Made by a program: the position numbers and the translations under genes
From: Pseudomonas aegrilactucae
GTDB taxonomy: Bacteria; Pseudomonadota; Gammaproteobacteria; Pseudomonadales; Pseudomonadaceae
Reading direction: 5' to 3'
NCBI RefSeq assembly: GCF_019168305.1
Contig: NZ_JAHTBI010000032.1
Location: forward strand, 1-64,000
Length of the DNA: 64,000 nucleotides
Shown here: in pieces, positions 20,236 through 32,022 of the stretch
How positions within the stretch are numbered: the first letter of the stretch is position 1
Layout: each line of letters begins with the position of its first letter
The notes under the pieces: model-generated
The model's database searches: none
The model's input: only the letters and a program-made list of their open reading frames with translations
What the model was told of the DNA's origin: nothing

Positions 20236-21444
20236 TCAATCGTGGCTGGTGGCGCCGATCTTGTGGATCGACAGGTCGGCGCCGTAGTACTCCTGCTCCT
20301 GGCTCAGGCGCAGGCCCAACGCCCACTTGATACCGCCATACACGGCAAGCCCGCCCAGCAGCGCCACCGCTATTCCGGCCAGGGTACCGACAAGCTGGCT
20401 GACCAGACTGACCCCGCCCAGCCCTCCCAATGCCACCTGGCCGAAGATCCCGCAGGCGATCCCGCCCCACACGCCGCACACCCCGTGCAGTGGCCACACA
20501 CCGAGTACATCGTCGATCTTCCAGCGGTTCTGGGTGGCGGTGAAACACCACACGAACAAGGCCCCGGCAATCGCGCCGGTGGCCAGCGCACCGACCGGGT
20601 GCATCAGGTCGGAGCCGGCGCAGATCGCCACCAGCCCGGCCAGCGGGCCGTTGTGCAAGAAGCCCGGGTCATTGCGCCCGACCACCAGCGCGGCCACCGT
20701 ACCGCCGACCATGGCCATCAGCGAATTGACCGCGACCAGCCCGCTGACACCCTGCAGGGTCTGTGCGCTCATCACGTTGAAGCCGAACCAGCCGACGATC
20801 AGGATCCATGAACCCAGCGCCAGGAACGGAATGTTGGACGGGGCGAAGGCCACCAGCTTGCCGTCACGGTAGCGACCATTGCGCGGCCCCAGCAGCAGCA
20901 CCGCCGCCAGCGCCAGCCACCCGCCCATGGCATGCACCACCACAGACCCTGCAAAATCATGGAAGCCAGCACCGAAGCGCGCCTGCAGCCATGCCTGCAC
21001 GCCAAAGTTGCCGTTCCACGCCATGCCCTCGAAGAACGGGTAGACCAGCGCCACGATCAGCACCGTGGCGCACAACTGCGGGGCGAAGCGCGCACGCTCG
21101 GCGATACCACCGGAGATAATTGCCGGGATCGCCGCCGCAAAGGTCAGCAGGAAGAAAAACTTCACCAGCCCGTAGCCGTGATCAGCCCCCAGCGTCGCGG
21201 CCGGGTGCAGGAAGTGCACGCCGTACGACAGCCAGTAGCCGACGAAGAAGTACGCCAGGGTCGAGACGGCAAAATCGCTGAGAATCTTGGACAGCGCATT
21301 GACCTGGTTCTTGTGCCGAACCGTGCCCACCTCGAGAAAAGCGAAACCGGCATGCATGGCCAGCACCATGACGGCACCAAGCAGGATGAACAGGGTGTTG
21401 GAGCCTTGGACCAGTGAGTCCACCGCGGATTGCAAATGTTCCAT
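20236..21444 (-). CDS. amt: Ammonium transporter (Amt)
   Basis: The 402-aa channel conducts ammonia/ammonium across the inner membrane. It has about eleven hydrophobic helices and the family hallmarks: an early HAGFAFLEVGTVR segment, FVGYWLSYG, DFAGSVVVHAMGGW with the first pore His, and GVWPLHGVCGVWGG with the second. The start is ATG 21444 (MEHLQSAVDS), which fits the mature length of signal-less Amt proteins; the open frame extends 70 codons further but without similarity. No glnK lies next to it, so regulation by PII would be in trans. A sigma-54-like promoter lies about 220 bp upstream. Confidence 0.93.
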   Translation of the reverse strand: MEHLQSAVDSLVQGSNTLFILLGAVMVLAMHAGFAFLEVGTVRHKNQVNALSKILSDFAVSTLAYFFVGYWLSYGVHFLHPAATLGADHGYGLVKFFFLLTFAAAIPAIISGGIAERARFAPQLCATVLIVALVYPFFEGMAWNGNFGVQAWLQARFGAGFHDFAGSVVVHAMGGWLALAAVLLLGPRNGRYRDGKLVAFAPSNIPFLALGSWILIVGWFGFNVMSAQTLQGVSGLVAVNSLMAMVGGTVAALVVGRNDPGFLHNGPLAGLVAICAGSDLMHPVGALATGAIAGALFVWCFTATQNRWKIDDVLGVWPLHGVCGVWGGIACGIFGQVALGGLGGVSLVSQLVGTLAGIAVALLGGLAVYGGIKWALGLRLSQEQEYYGADLSIHKIGATSHD

Positions 21445-21752
21445 GTGTTGGGCAGGCCTGCTGTACGAAAAAAGCACCAAAGCGGTTCGAACACACCACG
21501 CGCGCACCATCCTGGACCGCATTGCTGTCTTCTCGCGGACGCTGATTGCGCCGGCCTGGAGTTTTTTCCTGGGTTTGTCGTGGATTGGGTTAAGGTTGAC
21601 CGAGCGGTTGTGCGCCGACGCCCGGATTTGGCGCGCGCACCCGTTCGGTTGCACCAGGGCAAAGCAAATGCTGTACCAGTGCCGATTTCACTGAACCTTC
21701 CGCGCCGCCCTGCACTCGAAATCCCAAACGCCCACTCGACACGGAGAGACCC
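21445..21752. other. Intergenic region between amt and DUF883 gene
   Basis: This divergent gap holds the sigma-54-like element at 21664-21679 and an NtrC-like half site TGCACCA (21650-21656). I see no other gene; the open frames crossing it are extensions of amt or its antisense. Confidence 0.5.
21664..21679 (-). promoter_or_regulatory. Candidate sigma-54 promoter of amt
   Basis: On the minus strand CTGGTACAGCATTTGC differs at one position from the YTGGYACGRNNNTTGC consensus. GG and GC are exactly 10 nt apart. Transcription would start near 21652, leaving a leader of about 208 nt before the amt start. Confidence 0.5.
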
Positions 21753-22067
21753 ATGGCCAGCAAAACGGCAAAGACTGCTCAAGACATTCTGATGGCTGAC
21801 TTCCAGACCCTGGTGCGCGACACCGAAAAGCTCCTGGAACACAGCGCCACCCTGGCAGGCGACCAGGCCGACGAGCTGCGCACGCAGATCCATGACAGCC
21901 TGCTGCGCGCCCGCCAAAGCCTGCAGCAGACCCAGGAGTCGGTGCGTGAACGCGGCCAGGCGGCACTCAGCGCCACCGAGGACTACGTACAGACCAACCC
22001 CTGGCAGTCCGTCGGCATCGCGGCGGGCGTCGGCTTTCTGATCGGCCTGCTGGCCAGCCGTCGCTGA
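21753..22067 (+). CDS. DUF883-family membrane-anchored protein (ElaB/YqjD type)
   Basis: The 104-aa product has a long amphipathic helical region (residues about 15-80) and a C-terminal membrane segment GIAAGVGFLIGLLASRR. This is the layout of ElaB/YqjD proteins, inner-membrane-anchored and ribosome-associated in stationary phase in E. coli. Start ATG 21753 has GGAGAG just upstream. It leads a compact three-gene unit with the holin-like and YqjK-like genes, matching the order yqjD-yqjE-yqjK of enterobacteria. Confidence 0.85.
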   Translation: MASKTAKTAQDILMADFQTLVRDTEKLLEHSATLAGDQADELRTQIHDSLLRARQSLQQTQESVRERGQAALSATEDYVQTNPWQSVGIAAGVGFLIGLLASRR

Positions 22068-22077
22068 GGCCCCTGGT

Positions 22078-22446
22078 ATGGAAACCGAAACCACCGGCTC
22101 GTCCTCGCGGCGCCTGGGCGCGGCGATCCTCGGCCTGCTGCACGGCCACGTCGAATTGTTCGGCATCGAACTGCAGGAGCAGAAGGCACGCACCCTGAGC
22201 CTGCTGCTGTTCGCCGGGCTGGCCCTGGTGTTCGCCCTGCTGTTGCTCACCGGCCTGTCGGCGCTGCTGCTGATCCTGCTGTGGGACAGCTACCGCCTGG
22301 CCGGCATCATCGGCCTGTGTGTGTTCTACGGGTTGGCGGCAGCGTTCTGCGGCCTGCGCCTGAAAGCGGCAGTGTTCGACGAATCGTCGCCGTTCCATGC
22401 CACCCTCGAAGAACTCGCCAAGGACCGGGAGCGCCTGTTGCCATGA
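22078..22446 (+). CDS. Phage-holin-family membrane protein (YqjE type)
   Basis: The 122-aa product has a soluble N-terminal helix and two strong membrane helices (about residues 45-65 and 72-95), as in the Actinobacterial holin/YqjE family (Phage_holin_3_6). Despite the name, members are ordinary cell-envelope proteins of unknown job. It starts 10 bp after the DUF883 gene, and its stop overlaps the next start codon (ATGA), so translation is probably coupled. Confidence 0.85.
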   Translation: METETTGSSSRRLGAAILGLLHGHVELFGIELQEQKARTLSLLLFAGLALVFALLLLTGLSALLLILLWDSYRLAGIIGLCVFYGLAAAFCGLRLKAAVFDESSPFHATLEELAKDRERLLP

Positions 22447-22781
22447 GCCTGCCTGAACTGCCGAAAACCACCGATCGACGCGAACTGCGCAAGGCGCTGA
22501 TACGCCTGCGCCTGGAAATGCACCGCCAGGAGATCCGGCATGAGTCCGGCCAGGTGCTCAAGCCGCTGACCCGCCTGCGCAGCATGGGTGACTCCTTGCA
22601 AGGCGGGTTGCAAGGTGGCCTGGGCATCAAGCACGGGCCACTGTGGGGCATCGGCGCCGTGGTGCTGCTCGGGTTCCTGACCGGCAAGGGCGCGCGCAGC
22701 GGCAGCCTGACCCGCCTGGCGGGCCTGGGCAGCAGCCTGGCGCCGCTGATCAGGCTGTTCATGCAGTCAGGCAAGCGCTAG
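22443..22781 (+). CDS. YqjK-like small membrane protein
   Basis: The 112-aa product starts with a basic, charged helical half (RRELRKALIRLRLEMHRQE) and has a hydrophobic segment at residues about 65-85 (GIGAVVLLGFLTGKGAR). No catalytic motif is seen. Its ATG at 22443 overlaps the stop of the holin-like gene, making the third member of the envelope-stress-type cluster. Function is unknown; assignment to the YqjK-like group is from size, topology and gene order. Confidence 0.75.
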   Translation: MSLPELPKTTDRRELRKALIRLRLEMHRQEIRHESGQVLKPLTRLRSMGDSLQGGLQGGLGIKHGPLWGIGAVVLLGFLTGKGARSGSLTRLAGLGSSLAPLIRLFMQSGKR

Positions 22782-22878
22782 GCGAAAGCTGGCTGCATTC
22801 TTGCAAAACGAGGCGGCGGGTGTGGCCCGCCGTTGCTGGCCGCCCGGCCAGTCGTCACGTTCAAGCCAAGGAGTCGCC

Positions 22879-24042
22879 GTGTTCGACGGGCAACCGCTCG
22901 CCTGCTATCAGCCCTTTATCGATACGGCCACCGGCCTTATTGCCGGCATCGAGTCGCTCGGCCGCCTGGTGCAGGCCGACGGCCAGCCGCTTTCCGTGGG
23001 CCCGTTGTTCGCCGACCCACAGCAGCCGTCCGAAGATTTGCGTGCGCTCGACCGCGAGCTGCGCGGCCAGGCCCTGCGGCGCTTCCGGCAGGCGCCGGAC
23101 GATTGGTTCCTGAGCCTCAATATCTCACCACGCTGGATCAGCGAGTTGGAGGCTGGGCAGCCTTTGCCCAGCCTGCTGCAAGTGCAGCAGGCGGGCGTGG
23201 ACCCGCGCCGGCTGGTGTTCGAAATCACCGAGCTGGGGGGCGACCTGCAGCGTCTTGCAGAGGTGGTGGCGCGCTACCGGCAGGCCGGCGCCCGGATCGC
23301 CATCGACGATTTTGGCGCCGGCTACTCGCAACTGGACCGGGTACTGGCGCTGCAGCCCGACATTCTCAAGCTCGACATGCGCCTGTTTCAGGCCGCCGCA
23401 CGCGGCGGGCCAAGCAGCGAAGTGGTCAAGGCCCTGGCGCAGATGGCCGAAAAAACCGGGTGCTGGATCATCGCTGAAGGCGTCGAGACCGAAGCTGAAC
23501 TCAACTTTGCCCTGGAATGCGGTGCGCGTTATCTGCAGGGCCACCTGTTCGCCCAGGCCCAGGCCGGGTTCTTTGCCGCCGATGCATTTGTCGCGCACTT
23601 TGCCGAACTGCGTCAGCGTTATGTGCAGGCCAAGCTGGCGGAGCGCGGGCGCCTGATGCAGCGTCGCCATCAGCTCAGTGAACTGATGCCGCAACTGCAG
23701 GCGTGGGCGTTGGCCAACGCGCCGCTGGAGCACCTGCCGAACCTGGCCGCCTATCCCTGGGTACTGCGCTTTTTTCTGTGCGACCGGCACGGCACCCAGC
23801 TCACCCCCAACCTGGAGTGGCGTGATCAGCGCTGGCACGTGGATGCACGTTATCTGGGCCACAACTGGTCCTGGCGACCGTATTTCTACCACCTGCTGGC
23901 CGAAGGCTGGGATGAGCGCCGGCTGATACTTTCCAGCACCTACCGCGACGCCACCACCAACCAGTACTGCCTGACCGCAGGGCAATGCTTCGATGATGGC
24001 CAGCGCCTGCTGCTGATCGACCTGGATGCCGACGGCCTCTGA
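22879..24042 (+). CDS. EAL-domain protein with YkuI-type C-terminus
   Basis: The roughly 387-aa product is a candidate cyclic-di-GMP phosphodiesterase or c-di-GMP-binding protein. The EAL domain spans residues about 1-240. The signature is ESLGR instead of EALxR, but the Glu is kept, as are the Asn of SLNIS, the Glu of FEITEL, the DD of IDDFGAGYS, the Lys of LKLD, the Glu of AEGVE and the Gln of LQGHLF, so activity is plausible. Residues about 270-387 resemble the PAS-like C-terminal domain of YkuI. There is no membrane segment. GTG at 22879 is the start, with AAGGAG five bases upstream. Confidence 0.85.
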   Translation: MFDGQPLACYQPFIDTATGLIAGIESLGRLVQADGQPLSVGPLFADPQQPSEDLRALDRELRGQALRRFRQAPDDWFLSLNISPRWISELEAGQPLPSLLQVQQAGVDPRRLVFEITELGGDLQRLAEVVARYRQAGARIAIDDFGAGYSQLDRVLALQPDILKLDMRLFQAAARGGPSSEVVKALAQMAEKTGCWIIAEGVETEAELNFALECGARYLQGHLFAQAQAGFFAADAFVAHFAELRQRYVQAKLAERGRLMQRRHQLSELMPQLQAWALANAPLEHLPNLAAYPWVLRFFLCDRHGTQLTPNLEWRDQRWHVDARYLGHNWSWRPYFYHLLAEGWDERRLILSSTYRDATTNQYCLTAGQCFDDGQRLLLIDLDADGL

Positions 24043-24105
24043 GGCTTGCGGCCAGGGCCGCGACACGGGAAGCTAGGCGCCAGCCCCCGCACTGGAGAAC
24101 CGGCC

Positions 24106-25437
24106 TTGGACTGGCATACCCTGCTTACCCGCGAACGTCTCGGCAAGACCCTGCACAGCCCCGAAGAACTGGGGCGCAGCCCGTTTCACAAGGACCACGA
24201 CAGGATCATCTTCTCGGGTGCCTTCCGCCGCCTGGGGCGCAAGACCCAGGTGCACCCGGTCACCAGCAACGACCATATCCATACCCGCCTGACCCACTCG
24301 CTGGAAGTCAGCTGCGTGGGCCGCTCGCTGGGCATGCGCGTCGGCGAGACCCTGCGCGAGAGCCTGCCGCACTGGTGCGACCCGAGTGATCTGGGCATGG
24401 TCGTGCAATCGGCCTGCCTGGCCCATGACATCGGCAACCCGCCGTTCGGTCACTCGGGCGAAGATGCAATACGCCACTGGTTCCAGCAGGCGGCCGGACG
24501 CGGCTGGCTCGACGCGATGAGCGATGCCGAACGTGGCGACTTCCTCAATTTCGAAGGCAACGCCCAGGGTTTTCGCGTGCTCACCCAACTGGAATACCAC
24601 CAGTTCGACGGCGGCACACGCCTGACCTACGCCACCCTGGGCACCTACCTCAAGTACCCCTGGACCGCCCGCCACGCCGATGCGCTGGGCTACAAGAAGC
24701 ACAAGTTCGGCTGTTACCAGAGCGAACTGCCGCTGCTCGAGCAGATCGCGCGCAAGCTGGGCATGCCGCAGCTCGAGCCGCAGCGCTGGGCACGTCACCC
24801 GCTGGTGTACCTGATGGAGGCCGCCGACGACATCTGTTACGCGCTGATCGACCTGGAGGACGGCCTGGAAATGGAGCTGCTCGACTATGCCGAAGTCGAG
24901 GCGCTGCTGCTCGGTCTGGTGGGCGATGATCTGCCGCAGACCTACCGTCAGCTGGGCCCTGGCGATTCACGCCGACGCAAGCTGGCGATCTTGCGCGGCA
25001 AGGCCATCGAGCACCTGACCAACGCCGCTGCGCGGGCATTCGTCGAACAGCAGCACGCCCTGCTGGCCGGCACCCTGTCAGGCGATCTGGTCGAGCACAT
25101 GCATGGCCCGGCCAAGCGCTGTGTACTGCAGGCCAAGGACATGGCACGCAAGAAGATCTTCCAGGACAAACGCAAGACCCTGCACGAGATCGGCGCCTAT
25201 ACCACGCTGGAGATCCTGCTCAATGCCTTCTGCGGTGCCGCCCTGGAGCAGCATGGCGGGCGCACCCCGTCGTTCAAGCACCGGCGCATCCTCGACCTGC
25301 TGGGCAACAATGCGCCAGACCCGTCCAGCTCGCTGCACAGCGCGTTCCTGCGCATGATCGATTTCATCGCCGGCATGACCGACAGCTATGCCAGCGAAAT
25401 GGCGCGGGAAATGACCGGGCGTACCAGCCCAAGCTGA
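24106..25437 (+). CDS. dgt: Deoxyguanosinetriphosphate triphosphohydrolase-like protein
   Basis: This 443-aa HD-domain enzyme hydrolyses dNTPs (classically dGTP) to the nucleoside and triphosphate, setting dNTP pools. Metal-binding residues are in [11 protein letters not shown] and in the HD motif [16 protein letters not shown]. The RRLGRKTQV segment near the start fits the dGTPase type. The start is TTG at 24106 (MDWHTLL), with GGAGA seven bases upstream; no usable ATG is present. It lies between the EAL gene and the BvgAS-like regulator pair. Confidence 0.9.
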   Translation: MDWHTLLTRERLGKTLHSPEELGRSPFHKDHDRIIFSGAFRRLGRKTQVHPVTSNDHIHTRLTHSLEVSCVGRSLGMRVGETLRESLPHWCDPSDLGMVVQSACLAHDIGNPPFGHSGEDAIRHWFQQAAGRGWLDAMSDAERGDFLNFEGNAQGFRVLTQLEYHQFDGGTRLTYATLGTYLKYPWTARHADALGYKKHKFGCYQSELPLLEQIARKLGMPQLEPQRWARHPLVYLMEAADDICYALIDLEDGLEMELLDYAEVEALLLGLVGDDLPQTYRQLGPGDSRRRKLAILRGKAIEHLTNAAARAFVEQQHALLAGTLSGDLVEHMHGPAKRCVLQAKDMARKKIFQDKRKTLHEIGAYTTLEILLNAFCGAALEQHGGRTPSFKHRRILDLLGNNAPDPSSSLHSAFLRMIDFIAGMTDSYASEMAREMTGRTSPS

Positions 25438-25454
25438 AAGGTCGTATTATGCGA

Positions 25455-25495
25455 GCGCAGTAACTTCCATGCCCTCGGCATGCAAGTAACTGCGC
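25455..25495. repeat. 41-nt imperfect palindrome upstream of rocA2-like gene
   Basis: GCGCAGT-A-ACTT-C-CATGCC, loop CTC, GGCATG-C-AAGT-A-ACTGCGC gives 17 paired bases with two symmetric mismatches. It begins 17 bp after the dgt stop. It may end dgt transcription or serve as an operator; no T-run follows. Confidence 0.6.
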
Positions 25496-25673
25496 ACTTG
25501 ATAACGCGTAAACTTGAATCAATTAGTTTCAACTCTCAAACTTTTTGTAGCCCGATACTCAACTTTATGTAGGAGTTTTCCCATATCAAGTTTGAGCCCG
25601 GGTCTACTTATGTGCCCGCCTTCTATCTGGGCTAAGGTGCCGCTTCTATATGGCCCCGACCCGGAAGGTGACT

Positions 25674-26296
25674 ATGCACTCAGTATTAATTGTCGATGAT
25701 CATCCCGTCATTCGCCTGGCAGTTCGCATGTTGTTGGAGAACGAAGGCTATCGGATCGTCGGCGAATCCGATAACGGCGTCGACGCCATGCAACTGACCC
25801 GCGAATCACCACCCGACCTCATCATTCTCGACATCGGCATCCCCAAGCTGGACGGGCTGGAAGTGCTGTCGCGCTTCAACAGCATGTCGTCGCGCTCCAA
25901 GGTACTGGTATTGACCGCACAGTCGCCTGTGCTGTTCGCCACCCGCTGCATGTTGTCCGGCGCCTGCGGCTATGTGTGCAAGCAGGAAGACCTGAGCGAA
26001 TTGCTCAGTGCAGTCAAGGCGGTACTGTCCGGCTACAACTATTTCCCCAGCCAGGCCATCAATCCACTGCGCCAGCAAGGCGGCAGCACTACCGAGATGG
26101 ACCTGTTCAAAACCGTCAACGACCGCGAACTGATGGTATTGCAACTGTTTGCGCAAGGCCGCAGCAACAAGGAGATCGCCTCCGGCATGTTCCTGAGCAA
26201 CAAGACCGTCAGCACCTACAAGAAGCGGCTGATGCAAAAGCTCAAGGCCAGCTCGCTGGTGGAGTTGATCGAAATGGCCAAGCGCAACGCACTGGT

Positions 26297-26300
<4 letters not shown>
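25674..26300 (+). CDS. Response regulator, BvgA/RocA2-like (REC-LuxR HTH)
   Basis: The 208-aa regulator has a receiver domain (acidic pair in IVDDHP, phospho-acceptor Asp53 in LDIGIPK, Thr in VLTAQ, Lys in VCKQED) and a C-terminal LuxR/NarL helix-turn-helix (NDRELMVLQLFAQGRSNKEI, then SNKTVSTYKKR). In P. aeruginosa the equivalent locus beside dgt and yggL encodes RocA2/RocS2, which affects fimbrial and efflux genes; orthology here is inferred from synteny and architecture. ATG 25674 follows AAGGTG. Its stop overlaps the sensor start (ATGA), indicating an operon. Confidence 0.9.
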
Positions 26301-29935
<3,635 letters not shown>

Positions 29936-29957
29936 CCAGCGAACCGCTGAAACGAAA

Positions 29958-29980
29958 ACGGCAGCCGCAAAGGCTGCCGT
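29958..29980 (-). terminator. Terminator after yggL
   Basis: ACGGCAGCC / GGCTGCCGT with a short loop lies 12 bp beyond the yggL stop. On the minus strand it is followed by TTTTCGTTTC. It probably also limits readthrough from the convergent sensor gene. Confidence 0.7.
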
Positions 29981-29991
29981 CTGGCGAGGTA

Positions 29992-30336
29992 TCAGTTGGC
30001 CGAATTGATCGGCTTCTCTGGGTACCAGGCATCAACCAGCGGGCTGAGTTCGATCTTGGTCAGCTCTGGGCGAGCGTTCAACCAGGCTTGGACGGTAGCG
30101 CGCTGCTCTTCGGTGACCGAGCCACGGCTGGCCTTGCACACCAGGCCGAAGTCGTCGCCACCGACATAGTCCAGGCCGTTGGCATCCATGGCTTCAGTCA
30201 GGAATGCATCGAGGAAGGCGTCAACGGCTTCGTCGGACAGATCTTCCTTGAAGCTCAGGTTCAGTTCAAAACCTTCTTCCTGGAACTCGTCTACACACAG
30301 TTTTTTACGCAGACGGCGGGAACGGTTGGTCGCCAT
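29992..30336 (-). CDS. yggL: YggL-family 50S ribosome-binding protein (DUF469)
   Basis: The 114-aa product starts with a basic patch (NRSRRLRKKLCVDEFQEEGF) and is otherwise acidic, as in YggL. The family is associated with the large ribosomal subunit and is widespread in gammaproteobacteria; the exact function is not established. It is convergent with the sensor-kinase gene and divergent from dacB, matching the P. aeruginosa order between the rocA2 region and dacB. Confidence 0.88.
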   Translation of the reverse strand: MATNRSRRLRKKLCVDEFQEEGFELNLSFKEDLSDEAVDAFLDAFLTEAMDANGLDYVGGDDFGLVCKASRGSVTEEQRATVQAWLNARPELTKIELSPLVDAWYPEKPINSAN

Positions 30337-30551
30337 GAAACAATCCTCTTAAGTAATAACGCGCGGCACTTTACCAGTTCCACCGTGAAACTGCCTGAAT
30401 AAAACCCGACAAATCGCTGCACCGACAGGCATTGTTCGGCCCATCGGCGCCATGCGTGGTGCATAATGCGCGCTATATTTTTCCATACCGGGGCCGTCAC
30501 CCTATTGCGCTCTGGTTTTTTTCACCCCTCGCCTGCAGGGTTCACGTGCAA

Positions 30552-32015
30552 ATGACCAAATCTCTACGTTCACTGCTGTTCGCCGGCCTGTTTCTGCCAC
30601 TGGCCATGCCGGCCCACGCCGCCCCCGTCAATACCACCCTCTCGCCCAAGGTGCAGCAGGCCCTGCGCACCAACAAGCTGCAGGACAATGCGCTGTCGCT
30701 GGTGATGCTGCCGCTCAACGGCCCGGGCACTGCGACGGTGTTCAACGCCGATGTGTCGGTGAACCCGGCCTCGACCATGAAGCTGGTGACCACCTACGCG
30801 GCCCTGGAAATGCTCGGGCCCACCCATCAGTGGAAAACCGAGTTCTACACCGACGGCACCCTGAGCAACGGCACCCTCAACGGCAACCTGTACCTCAAGG
30901 GCGGCGGCGACCCCAAGCTGAACATGGAAAAGCTCTGGCTGTTGATGCGCGACCTGCGCGCCAACGGCGTGCAGACCATCAGCGGCGACCTGGTGCTGGA
31001 CCGCAGCCATTTCGTGCAGCCGCAACTGCCGCAGTTCAACGACGATGGGGGTGACGAGAACAAGCCGTTCCTGGTCAAGCCTGACTCATTGCTGGTCAAC
31101 CTCAAGGCCCTGCGTTTCGTGGCACGCAACGATGGCGGCAACGTGCGGGTGTCGGTAGAGCCGCCGATCGCCAGCATCCGCATCGACAACCAGGTCAAGG
31201 CCGTACCCGGCACCCAGTGCAAGGGCGAAGTGCGCTACAACCCGGTGCTACAGGCCGACGGCGTGAGCGTGGTGGTCAGCGGCCAACTGGCCGACGGCTG
31301 CAACTCCCAGACCTACCTGTCGCTGCTCGATCACCAGGCCTATGCCGCCGGTGCCGTGCGGGCCATCTGGAGTGAGCTGGGCGGGCGTATCCAGGGGGCC
31401 GACCGGGTCGCCGAAGTACCCAGGAGTGCGCGCCTGCTGGCCCGCGCGTTTTCCCCGGACCTGGTCGAAGTCATTCGCGACATCAACAAGTACAGCAACA
31501 ACACCATGGCCCAGCAGCTGTTCCTGAGCCTGGGCGCGCAGTACCGTACCGACGCCGACGGCGACGACGCACGTGCCGCACAGCGTGTGGTGCGCCAGTG
31601 GCTGGCGAAAAAAGGCATTACTGCGCCGCACCTGATCATGGAGAACGGTTCCGGCCTGTCGCGTGCAGAACGCGTCAGCGCACGGGAAATGGCCACCCTG
31701 CTGCAGGCCGCCTGGAAAAGCCCGTACTCCGCCGAGTTCATCAGTTCGATGCCGTTGACCGGCATGGACGGCACCATGCGCAAGCGCCTCAAGCGCACCG
31801 CCATGGCCGGCGAAGCCCACATCAAGACCGGTACCCTGAACACCGTACGCGCCATCGCAGGTTTCAGCCGCGACAGCAACGGCAACACCTGGGCCGTGGT
31901 GGCGATCCTCAACGATCCCAAGCCATGGGGCGCCTCGGCAGTGCTCGACCAGGTGCTGCTGGACCTCTACCGGCAGCCGAAACTGGCCGGCAACGCCACC
32001 GTGCAGCAGCCCTGA
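30552..32015 (+). CDS. dacB: D-alanyl-D-alanine carboxypeptidase/endopeptidase (PBP4)
   Basis: This 487-aa class C penicillin-binding protein trims or cleaves peptidoglycan crosslinks in the periplasm; in P. aeruginosa loss of its homologue raises AmpC expression. It has a signal peptide ending near MPAHA, then the catalytic SxxK at Ser74-Lys77 (STMK), SxN as YSNN and KTG as HIKTGTLN. The inserted domain between SxxK and SxN is of PBP4 size. ATG 30552 is used; a GTG two codons earlier (30546) has better Shine-Dalgarno spacing and is possible. The stop lies 7 bp from that of the convergent cyclase. Confidence 0.93.
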   Translation: MTKSLRSLLFAGLFLPLAMPAHAAPVNTTLSPKVQQALRTNKLQDNALSLVMLPLNGPGTATVFNADVSVNPASTMKLVTTYAALEMLGPTHQWKTEFYTDGTLSNGTLNGNLYLKGGGDPKLNMEKLWLLMRDLRANGVQTISGDLVLDRSHFVQPQLPQFNDDGGDENKPFLVKPDSLLVNLKALRFVARNDGGNVRVSVEPPIASIRIDNQVKAVPGTQCKGEVRYNPVLQADGVSVVVSGQLADGCNSQTYLSLLDHQAYAAGAVRAIWSELGGRIQGADRVAEVPRSARLLARAFSPDLVEVIRDINKYSNNTMAQQLFLSLGAQYRTDADGDDARAAQRVVRQWLAKKGITAPHLIMENGSGLSRAERVSAREMATLLQAAWKSPYSAEFISSMPLTGMDGTMRKRLKRTAMAGEAHIKTGTLNTVRAIAGFSRDSNGNTWAVVAILNDPKPWGASAVLDQVLLDLYRQPKLAGNATVQQP

Positions 32016-32022
32016 GCCTGGC

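Noticed and set aside
21650-21668. NtrC-like TGCACCA upstream of amt
   Set aside because: Only one half of the TGCACCA-N5-TGGTGCA dyad is present, and it overlaps the predicted transcription start instead of lying upstream.
22078-22446. Prophage or lysis cassette, suggested by the holin-family protein
   Set aside because: No endolysin, spanin, integrase or structural gene is nearby, and the gene order matches the housekeeping yqjDEK cluster.
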